Source: Methylomicrobium sp035916875
GTDB taxonomy: Bacteria > Pseudomonadota > Gammaproteobacteria > Methylococcales > Methylomonadaceae
NCBI RefSeq assembly: GCF_035916875.1
Contig: NZ_JAXUHN010000070.1
Span: 1-64,000 of the forward strand
Reading direction: 5' to 3'
DNA: 64,000 nt
Shown here: positions 18,606 through 25,873 of the stretch, piece by piece
How positions within the stretch are numbered: the first letter of the stretch is position 1
How the letters are laid out: each line of letters begins with the position of its first letter
The notes under the pieces: generated by a model
What the model was told of the DNA's origin: nothing
What the model saw: only the letters and a program-made list of their open reading frames with translations
The model's database searches: none
Translations under genes and position numbers: made by a program

Positions 18606-20227
18606 GGCATCTGTTCGTTTTCTTCCGGGGCTATCGTCGGAGGGCATTCCAGAAACGGTAGATGCAACTGAAACACCGCCCCGCCTCCCCTGCGATTGGT
18701 TACCTGGATATCGCCGCCATGCGCTTCCACAATGGCACGGCAAATGGACAAGCCCAAACCCACACCGCTTTGCGCGCTTTCCGGATGGATGCGGAAAAAT
18801 TTGTCGAAAATCTTTTGCTGTAACGCCTCGGGGACGCCCGGCCCGTTATCCGCCACGGTAATCGACAGGCCAAAGGGTGTGGTTTCGACAGCAATATCGA
18901 TGGGACGCCCTCCGGGGGAGTATTTGGCAGCATTGTCCAACAGGTTCACCAAGACCTGTTGCAGCAATACCGCATCGACCTGGATCAACGACAAGCCATC
19001 CGCCATATTGACATTGAGCTGCCTCGTTTTAAGCTTTTTGTCGAGTCGGCGCAAGGCGCTGCCGACAATTTCCTCGGGCGAATACCACTGCCGGTTAAGC
19101 ACCACTTCGCCCGCTTCTAGCCGTGCCATTTCCAGAATTTTGGTGGTCAGCTCCGACATGCGCTGAGCTTCCTCATTAATTGCGCCCGCCAATTTTCTTT
19201 TGGTGTCCTCGTTCAGATGATCGTCCGTTTCCAGTGTGCTAGCGGCACCAATGATAGTGGCGAGTGGAGTCCTGAGGTCATGGGAAATACTGCTCAGCAA
19301 TGAGTTGCGCAGCGTCTCCGCCTGCATTTTCAAGGTGGCTTCCTTGGCCTGTTCAGCGAGGCTTGCCCTTTCCAATGTATGGATGGTTTGATTCACGAAG
19401 GTATCCAGCAACTGCCGTTGCTCGGGCGAAAAGAGTTGCCGCAAGTTGACCGCTTCGAGCACCAACACGCCGATAGTTCCCGTTGAGCCGTTGAGGGGCA
19501 TGTATACCGCGGCCTCATCTGAAAAGATCTCCGTGCCGTTACCGGCCATCTGTCCGTGCTGAAATACCCAGCGAGCCACCTCCAAATCGGCGCCTTGCAA
19601 AGAAATGTCCAAGGGTGGTTCGTCTGGATAATCCACTTGGCCATTGTGATCAGGGAACAAAAACGTATTTCGCCCGCCAAATTCGGCATGGAGATGACGT
19701 ACACCGATTTCGATAATTTCTGTTTCCAAGCGGGCCTCGGCCAACTCTTTGCCTAATCGATAAAGGACAGATGCCCGCCGTTCCCCTTGCTCGGCCACAC
19801 GGGCTTGGTGGCGGACATTTTCCGCCAGCTTGCTGGTCACCGCACCGACCAACATCGTGACCGCGAGCCCGGCAAGATTTTCCGGTTCGGCAATGGCCAA
19901 TGAAAAAATCGGGGGGGCGAAAAAATACGCGAAGGCGGCGGCATTGGTCAACGATGCCAGAATGGACGGCCAAAACCCGAAGCGGATGGCGACAAAAAAC
20001 ACCCCCAGCAGATAGAACATCAGGATGTTGCTGGCGGTGAGGATGTCGCGGAAAGGCCAGTCGATTAAGGTCAGGACCAAAGGAATGGCGATGCCCCAGA
20101 ACCAATGCTTATAGTTGTGTTCGGCTCTCATAGGGTTTAACGAGTTATTCACCGATCTGGCCTTGGTTTTCAAGACAAGTGGACCTTCAGCTTCAGGAAG
20201 ATAAAAATCAGGGTCTGGACCAGACAT
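18602..20227 (-). CDS. KdpD-type sensor histidine kinase lacking the N-terminal KdpD/USP domains
   Basis: A 541-residue membrane kinase matching only the C-terminal half of KdpD. It has a DUF4118 block of about four membrane helices (residues 42-140), a GAF-like domain (about 160-290), a HisKA domain with the phospho-acceptor in SSISHDLRTPLATIIGA, and an HATPase domain with NLLDNAAKYSPGG and DNGPGVP. The K+-sensing KdpD and universal-stress-protein domains of full-length KdpD (about 890 residues) are absent. Such short KdpD homologues occur elsewhere, but their signals are mostly unknown. It is coupled to the response regulator by ATGA. An ATG at 20131 is an alternative start. Confidence 0.87.
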   Translation of the reverse strand: MSGPDPDFYLPEAEGPLVLKTKARSVNNSLNPMRAEHNYKHWFWGIAIPLVLTLIDWPFRDILTASNILMFYLLGVFFVAIRFGFWPSILASLTNAAAFAYFFAPPIFSLAIAEPENLAGLAVTMLVGAVTSKLAENVRHQARVAEQGERRASVLYRLGKELAEARLETEIIEIGVRHLHAEFGGRNTFLFPDHNGQVDYPDEPPLDISLQGADLEVARWVFQHGQMAGNGTEIFSDEAAVYMPLNGSTGTIGVLVLEAVNLRQLFSPEQRQLLDTFVNQTIHTLERASLAEQAKEATLKMQAETLRNSLLSSISHDLRTPLATIIGAASTLETDDHLNEDTKRKLAGAINEEAQRMSELTTKILEMARLEAGEVVLNRQWYSPEEIVGSALRRLDKKLKTRQLNVNMADGLSLIQVDAVLLQQVLVNLLDNAAKYSPGGRPIDIAVETTPFGLSITVADNGPGVPEALQQKIFDKFFRIHPESAQSGVGLGLSICRAIVEAHGGDIQVTNRRGGGAVFQLHLPFLECPPTIAPEENEQMP

Positions 20228-20251
20228 GGCACACCGGCAAAAAGAAGGGCG

Positions 20252-20353
20252 TTACGATGTCCAGTGTCTTTTCGGAAAACCGGGATTCTTCCTGAAAACC
20301 AGCCCTAAAAAAGCCAAGCAAACGTCCCTCAACACATAGCGGATAATTTCCAT
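20252..20353 (-). CDS. Possible 33-residue membrane-like small protein
   Basis: A short frame in the gap between apbE and the kinase gene. ATG at 20353 follows GAGAAG with about 5 nt spacing and gives a peptide starting MEIIRYVLRDVCLAFLGLVF, then a basic tail. It has one hydrophobic segment and is in line with the operon. No homologue is known to me, and it could be chance. Confidence 0.3.
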   Translation of the reverse strand: MEIIRYVLRDVCLAFLGLVFRKNPGFPKRHWTS

Positions 20354-20377
20354 AAGACTTCTCGGTTATACGAAATA

Positions 20378-21385
20378 TTACTGCGAAGCCGCAAAGGCTT
20401 TACTCATGTGTTCCTTTAATTGATTGTCATTGTCGTAGATGAGCAGCACTTTGAGCTTCTCCGCTTCCGCGATTCGAGACGCTTCCTCCTCGCCCATGCA
20501 CAGCAGGGCGGTATCCCAAGCGTCTGCCCAAGCCGGATCGTCGTGCATCACGGTAACCGAGCGCAGGTGGTGAGTCACCGGCCGACCGGTCTTGGGGTTC
20601 AGGATATGAGAATAAGTTTGCCCGTTCTCCTCGAAGAAATGCTGGTAGGTTCCTGCCGTCATGATGGCGATACCCTGTTGCTCCCTGACGTCAATGATCT
20701 TTTGTATCTCTCGTGTTAATGGCGTGGGTTTTTGGATGGCAACCCGCCAGTCATCGCCATTGGCCTTGCGGCCCTTAACCAGCATTTCCCCGCCAATTTC
20801 CACCAGGTAACTTTTTATACCTAAAGCTTCCAGGCGGCGAGCGACTAAGCCCACACTGTATCCTTGAGCAATGGAAGACAAATCGATCTTGAGCTTGGCA
20901 TCTTTCTTCCTAATGCGCTGATTGGTCGCGTCCACCTCCAGAAGTTGCATGCCCACATGCGGCAGAAGCGTGTCAATTTCGTTCTCAGTAGGAACCCGAT
21001 TTTGGTGGCGGGAAAAGCCCCACAGATCAAACAACGGCTTCACGGTCAGATCATAGCAACCACCCGAGCGTTCATAAACCGTCTGGGCGATGACCAACAG
21101 CCCCGCGATCTGTTGCGGCACCGGCTGCCACTCGGTGTTTTCCTGCCGGTTAAGACGTGAAATCTCGGAATCTTCGCGGTAGTTGGACATTTGAGCATCG
21201 ATTTCGGCCAGCGTCGCGGAAACTTCTTGCCGAACGTCCTCCAAAGATGTTGAGGTACCGTCCAGAACAATCTTGATGTGGTAAGTCGTCCCCTGCGCCT
21301 CTCCTGATATTGCGGCATCATTAGACGACTGCTGGCATCCCGGCAGGGCAAAGGTCATCAGCAATACGGCAAAACCCTTCTTCAT
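20378..21385 (-). CDS. apbE: FAD:protein FMN transferase (lipoprotein)
   Basis: A 335-residue ApbE-family enzyme that attaches FMN covalently to a threonine or serine of a target flavoprotein using FAD. The signal ends in the lipobox LPGC, so it is a periplasmic lipoprotein, as usual. Family motifs: GEAQGTTYHIK, SGGCYDLTVKPLFDLWGF, IDLSSIAQGYSVGLVARRL, YLVEIGGEMLVKG, TAGTYQHFFEENGQTYSHILNPKTGRPV and the C-terminal ADAWDTALLCMG. It lies between the porin gene (53 bp upstream) and the kinase gene. No protein with an obvious flavinylation motif (D-x-T/S-x-AT type) was noticed in the window. Confidence 0.92.
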   Translation of the reverse strand: MKKGFAVLLMTFALPGCQQSSNDAAISGEAQGTTYHIKIVLDGTSTSLEDVRQEVSATLAEIDAQMSNYREDSEISRLNRQENTEWQPVPQQIAGLLVIAQTVYERSGGCYDLTVKPLFDLWGFSRHQNRVPTENEIDTLLPHVGMQLLEVDATNQRIRKKDAKLKIDLSSIAQGYSVGLVARRLEALGIKSYLVEIGGEMLVKGRKANGDDWRVAIQKPTPLTREIQKIIDVREQQGIAIMTAGTYQHFFEENGQTYSHILNPKTGRPVTHHLRSVTVMHDDPAWADAWDTALLCMGEEEASRIAEAEKLKVLLIYDNDNQLKEHMSKAFAASQ

Positions 21386-21438
21386 TTACAGCAAGTCCTC
21401 TCATATCTGAATTACAGCGATCCCATTACAGGAATTCG

Positions 21439-22626
21439 TCAAAACTGGACGACCGCATCAATACCCAACAGAACCTGGTCGATCTGATGCCCAGCATCGA
21501 AAGGAGCGAGTTGTGCCTCGCTCCAGTCGTAACGCACTTCAGGCCGGATCATCAACCAGCCCTTAGGTTTCCAATTTAACCCCACCGTCATCGCGTAATA
21601 GCCCGCCTCGCCCGCCGAATAGCGAAATCCGTTTTGATCGCGGAACCACTCCCCGCGTAAACCGACGCCCAATTGATCGTCAATGTCATAGGTGAGGTAT
21701 TGGACGATGGAATACCAATCGGCATTCTGTCCCTGAGCGATGGCATTCTGTTGGGCTCCCCGGTCATGCTGCAGCACGTAGTGCCATTTTCCGAGATTTT
21801 GCTGGAGAATCGCCGAATAATACACCAGTTCAGAACTCTGGTTTTTGTAGACATCGCCCTGCATTATCGAAAAAGAAACCGTGGTGCCGGTGTCGGCATT
21901 CGTCCAGGTCAGTCCGCTCATGTGGCTCCAGGCACCTAAATCCCTATCGAAATTGTCCGCGCCGGTCACCGCACCGAGGTTTACGCTCCATTGCTCGTTG
22001 AGCGCATAGCTAAACAGCGCGCCGGTCGTGGTAAACGGTGAGGACTTGAAGCTGTAGGTGTGAGAGGAAAAGAAATTCGGCGGCGACGGTACCGACTCGT
22101 AGCCGATGATGGTATAAAAGTGCCCAAACTTTCCGCTCAGGCCGTTACCGATGGGCGCAAACACTTCCACGTAAGCCTGCGGCAGGGCGATGTCATAAAA
22201 GCGCAGGTCGCGTTGGCTGATCAGCCCCATATCCCAATGCCCGGTCGCTTGGGTATAGCGGGTATCGGTGCCGAACATGAAGTCGAAGCGTCCTCCCACA
22301 TCCCAGGTGGAAGCCTTGGTGACGGCTTTTTCGATAAACAGATTCAACTGATACAAATGAAACTCTTCGTTCCGGTCAGTCATTGATACCGGGCCGTTAC
22401 TGCGATCACTGGGGTTATTAATGTTGTAATTGATGCCGCCAGCCGCCCAACCGCCGATATTCACCCCATATTTTTGCAAACCGGTCCAACTGGAAGCATC
22501 CCTCCCTGTTAGCGCTTGACTCATGCCAATTGGAGTCGCCTCATCGGCGCTAGCCACAAGAGTGACAGCCATGAACCCGCAGGCACCAAGCAGAGATTGG
22601 ACATTAAGGCGGCGCAAAAACATCAT
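21439..22626 (-). CDS. Outer membrane beta-barrel porin (BBP2-like)
   Basis: A 395-residue outer membrane protein with a signal peptide ending near VASADE. The mature part alternates polar and hydrophobic residues, is rich in aromatic and Gly residues, and contains typical strands such as KYGVNIGGWAAGGINYN, RFDFMFGTDTRYTQA and VGLRGEWFRDQNGFRYS. It ends in a terminal Phe, as barrels do. It resembles the BBP2/OmpL-like group. As first gene of the probable porin-apbE-kinase-regulator run, it may supply or be regulated by that system. The substrate is unknown. Confidence 0.82.
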   Translation of the reverse strand: MMFLRRLNVQSLLGACGFMAVTLVASADEATPIGMSQALTGRDASSWTGLQKYGVNIGGWAAGGINYNINNPSDRSNGPVSMTDRNEEFHLYQLNLFIEKAVTKASTWDVGGRFDFMFGTDTRYTQATGHWDMGLISQRDLRFYDIALPQAYVEVFAPIGNGLSGKFGHFYTIIGYESVPSPPNFFSSHTYSFKSSPFTTTGALFSYALNEQWSVNLGAVTGADNFDRDLGAWSHMSGLTWTNADTGTTVSFSIMQGDVYKNQSSELVYYSAILQQNLGKWHYVLQHDRGAQQNAIAQGQNADWYSIVQYLTYDIDDQLGVGLRGEWFRDQNGFRYSAGEAGYYAMTVGLNWKPKGWLMIRPEVRYDWSEAQLAPFDAGHQIDQVLLGIDAVVQF

Positions 22627-22783
22627 GTTGTTACAGAGGGCTGTTAATTGGAGTTTGGGGACTGCATGTTATTTGGGAGTAAATGACTGTCTTTTAGCTA
22701 AGGGTAAGCAACAGGGCTTAACGCTTTAGTGAATCGAAAAGGCTAAAGGCTGCGTCTCATCAGCGCATTTTTCAACGGATCAG

Positions 22784-23203
22784 TCATTCCCCTGAGTCTG
22801 ATATTGCGACCAGCAATGCGGCGACAATACCGACGGACATGAGACCAACGCCCCAGAGATAATACTTGAACATCAAATCATCGCCGTCGTACGTCCGTTT
22901 ATGCCGAACCAGTATCCGATAACTGACAACGAAGGAGGCAAGGGCTGGCACCTGCAACATTGGACTGAAAAAGCGGTGCCAGGGATCGTGCGGTAAATCT
23001 CGAGAAAATAGCGCCAAGGCCAAGAAAAATGTCGCAATTCCAAAACAAATGGCGATCTGGAATATCCAATAATGCCTGATCCTATCCAGGGCAGACCGAG
23101 TTAGCCATGTTCCGCAACTGCATTGTTGCGATGTTCCTAGCCGTCCAGTGCCGAAATGGGTTTTACCGCATTTCGGACATGAACAGCGGTCAATTCGATT
23201 CAT
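22784..23203 (-). CDS. Zinc-ribbon membrane protein of unknown function
   Basis: A 139-residue protein with an N-terminal zinc-ribbon-like Cys set (CSCPKCG at residues 7-13 and CSCGTW near 28-33), followed by three membrane helices (about 47-68, 79-97 and 115-134). I do not recognise a named family. It sits between the porin and nhaD genes on the same strand, about 120 bp from nhaD. Confidence 0.6.
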   Translation of the reverse strand: MNRIDRCSCPKCGKTHFGTGRLGTSQQCSCGTWLTRSALDRIRHYWIFQIAICFGIATFFLALALFSRDLPHDPWHRFFSPMLQVPALASFVVSYRILVRHKRTYDGDDLMFKYYLWGVGLMSVGIVAALLVAISDSGE

Positions 23204-23324
23204 CTACAAAGTTCGCTATAGTATCGATAAGTCCGAGAGCCTTTAACTTCTCTTTTACATCCTCTGATTGCTTACAACTTGGATGATATGAGGAGAGTTC
23301 TCCCAATCACTGTGCAAAACAGAA

Positions 23325-24785
23325 TCAAAAATAAGCGGCATTGATCCAAAAATGGACAGCAATACTGGCGAAATAGCCTAGCAAAATCATCGGCATCCAG
23401 CGGAGGTGCAGTCCGAAGGTGTAGTCTTTAATCTGGCCGAGCAAACCCACTCCGGGGGCCGATCCGATCGCGAGCAGACTGCCGCCCACGCCCAACGTCA
23501 AGGTCAGCAATAACCATTGCCCGGGTGGAAGATCGGGATGCATGCTCAACACGGCAAACATCAAGGTGCCGTTATCGATGAACGCCGAGGAAAGGCCGAT
23601 CATGATGTTAGCCATCGTCGGGCTGATCTGCCCAAACAGGAAATGTGCAATCGCGTCGAGGTAGCCGATGAAACCCAACGCGCCGATAATCATCATCGCC
23701 CCATAAAAAAACAGTAGCGTATCCCATTCGACATTAGCTACATTCTTGAACACGTCAAAATCTTCTTTTCTATTATTCGTCGGGCCGTCAAGGTGGAAAA
23801 ACCTGTAGACATGGTCATAATCGCCTTTGTAATTTTGTGCCGTCTTGGTCAGATAAAAGCTGAAAAACTGCAATAAACCGAGGCCAGCCATCATGCCGGC
23901 GGCAGGGGGCAACTCCAGGGCGACATTGGACCACACGGTGATAATCAGCGTTACGATAAAAAGAAAAATAACGCGTTTGCTTCCACGGCGAAGCCAAATG
24001 CAGCTGGCGGAAGCTTCCGGGGTTTCTTTGGGGATGAAAAAATGCATGACAACGGCGGGTATAAGAAAGTTAACCAGGCAAGGAACCGCTATCGAAAAAA
24101 ACTCGGTGAAATGCAGGATATGCTTTTGCCAAACAAACAGGGTGGAAATGCCGCCCAGAGGGCAGAACGACCCTCCGGCATTGGTCGCCACAACAACATT
24201 CACGCAGGCCAAACCCACGAATCCCGGTTTATCTTTACCTACTGCCGCCGCTACTGCGCCCATGATTAAAGCCACCGCCAGACCGCTGATCACGGTGGAT
24301 AGAACAAAAGCTAGAACACCGGTAATCCAGAACAGTTGCCGGTAACTGTATTGGCGGCTTAACAGCCAAATCCGAAGTCCGTCAAAAATACCGCGCTCTT
24401 CCATGGCATTCAGGTAGGTCATCGACACCAGGATAAACAGCAGCAGCTCGATATAGGCGAGTAGATTGCTTTCAAACGCCAATGCCGCCGTCTTGGCTTC
24501 TCCATGCAGCGCATAATAAATGCAAATCGCAAACCAGATAACAGCCGATCCCAGGACCATGGGCTTGGACTTGCGCAACTCGATCACATCTTCCGACATG
24601 GCGGCCACATAAGCACAAACGGTAACAAACAGAGAAAGGTAACCTATGACGTGGCGGGTTAGGTTTAATGCTGCGGTCGAGTTGGCAGCAGTAGTCTCTT
24701 CCGCATAACTCAACGAGGGCACGAGAAAGACCAAAATCAGAACTACCAAATGGCGAACATGGATAAGGGTGTTGAATTTTTTCAT
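23325..24785 (-). CDS. nhaD: Na+/H+ antiporter, NhaD type
   Basis: A 486-residue inner-membrane protein of the ion transporter superfamily, exchanging Na+ (or Li+) for protons and supporting salt and alkali tolerance. It begins with a hydrophobic, cleavable-looking signal, as NhaD does, followed by 11-12 membrane segments. Characteristic stretches: NVVVATNAGGSFCPLGGISTLFVWQ, GLSSAFIDNGTLMFAVL and LGVGGSLLAIGSAPGVGLLGQ. The ATG at 24785 leaves about 650 bp of noncoding sequence to the riboswitch region. NhaD is common in marine and haloalkaliphilic gammaproteobacteria. Confidence 0.9.
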   Translation of the reverse strand: MKKFNTLIHVRHLVVLILVFLVPSLSYAEETTAANSTAALNLTRHVIGYLSLFVTVCAYVAAMSEDVIELRKSKPMVLGSAVIWFAICIYYALHGEAKTAALAFESNLLAYIELLLFILVSMTYLNAMEERGIFDGLRIWLLSRQYSYRQLFWITGVLAFVLSTVISGLAVALIMGAVAAAVGKDKPGFVGLACVNVVVATNAGGSFCPLGGISTLFVWQKHILHFTEFFSIAVPCLVNFLIPAVVMHFFIPKETPEASASCIWLRRGSKRVIFLFIVTLIITVWSNVALELPPAAGMMAGLGLLQFFSFYLTKTAQNYKGDYDHVYRFFHLDGPTNNRKEDFDVFKNVANVEWDTLLFFYGAMMIIGALGFIGYLDAIAHFLFGQISPTMANIMIGLSSAFIDNGTLMFAVLSMHPDLPPGQWLLLTLTLGVGGSLLAIGSAPGVGLLGQIKDYTFGLHLRWMPMILLGYFASIAVHFWINAAYF

Positions 24786-25440
24786 TTGAACTTGCTTTTG
24801 ATCTTAAATATTAGGCAACCGGACAAGGGCAGCAAGACGATGAAATCTTCTGGGCACACTGGATATTCATAGATTCACAGCCGTTGCCAAAGCTAAAAAA
24901 TACAGGTTTATTAGCCTACCTGTAGATTTAGCTGATAAATACGGTTTTAACGGTGGGGAATATTAGAAGTTCCTAGGTAAAAATTCTGTTTATATTTGAT
25001 TTCTATTTGTTGATAGTCTGTTTTCTATTATTAAACAATTAACGATGAGTGGCAAGACATGAGCCGTGAGTCTGTGATTGCCATGAATACAGCATGGATT
25101 CGGCAAGCCCTATTCTCGACTCCTTGCTGACATCGTCTTTGAGGGGAAACACAGAATTTGGAAAAATAGTACGCTAAGAATTTCTGAACGGTCGTAGCGG
25201 CTAAATTTGCTACGCAGCAACGACATCCTGCTGCAAAATCCGCTTTTCTGCCTCGTCACTGAACTTCACCTGTTTCTCGGTCGCCAAGTTCAAGGCCGCG
25301 CCGGCCAGACTGAATGCAGCTCAATCTTTCATATTAAGTGTGGCCTTGCCCAATGAAAACTATATATAGTTGTAATTTTTATATTTTCATCCATGTATAG
25401 TGTTTTTTGTTGACATAGATAATTCGCCAATGTTAACTTA
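24786..25440. other. Intergenic region between nhaD and the riboswitch
   Basis: A/T-rich and without an intact gene. On the minus strand, 25210-25318 is open for about 36 codons and ends in a stop; the translation contains ALNLATEKQVKFSDEAEK. It has no start codon in reach and could be the 3' remnant of a lost gene that I cannot identify. The promoter for the riboswitch transcript should lie near 25360-25430. Confidence 0.35.
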
Positions 25441-25650
25441 AAAGGCGTACGGTTCTCACGATCAATTTGAAAGTGAATTAAAAGGGAATCCGGTGACAGA
25501 TAAATCGACACGTTCATCTTAAAACCGGAGCTGCCCCCGCAACTGTAATCGAAGAGTGTGAAGTCAATCATGCGCCACTGAGTCGGATACCATTCCGGCT
25601 TGGGAAGGCCGAACTCATGCGATGACCCGAGAGCCAGGAGACCTGCCGTA
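25441..25650 (+). promoter_or_regulatory. Cobalamin (B12) riboswitch
   Basis: A full-length adenosylcobalamin-type aptamer is readable. It has ACGGTTCTCACG near 25449, AGGGAATCCGGTGA (25482-25495), CCGGAGCTGCCCCCGCAAC (25525-25543) followed by TGTAATCG, and GCCACTG at 25574. GGGAAGGCCGAA lies near 25602, and the B12 box AGCCAGGAGACCTGCC is at 25632-25647. These elements appear in canonical order. It precedes nrdA by about 220 nt on the same strand, so B12 abundance should lower expression of the B12-independent ribonucleotide reductase. In Streptomyces a B12 riboswitch controls a class Ia nrd operon, so the logic has precedent. Confidence 0.95.
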
Positions 25651-25849
25651 CATTTTTGTCAACACGTTTGAGGCGGGGTGTCCTCGGCAGATGGTCAGGT
25701 TCAGTTTGCGTATTTCCTCGTAAGCTCTTCCTCGCCGCCATGCTGGTCTCTAAGACTGGCGCACGGTTCAGTACCGCTTTATCGATAAGTTTCCAAACTT
25801 GTCGGGATGCAAAGGGTTGCCGGACTGTCGCGTCTTTCCAGTCATTCCC

Positions 25850-25868
25850 GCTCCTACTCTTAAGGAGC
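25850..25868 (+). promoter_or_regulatory. Hairpin that would mask the nrdA ribosome site
   Basis: GCTCCT (25850-25855) is complementary to AGGAGC (25863-25868), which contains the nrdA Shine-Dalgarno sequence AAGGAG (25862-25867). The loop is 7 nt. No T-tailed terminator lies between the aptamer and the gene, so a translation-blocking expression platform is plausible. The link to the aptamer is inferred. Confidence 0.5.
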
Positions 25869-25873
25869 TATCC

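Noticed and set aside
17901..20227. Genuine KdpDE potassium regulators
   Set aside because: The kinase lacks the N-terminal KdpD and USP domains, and no kdpFABC genes are present, so I do not assign the kdp symbols.
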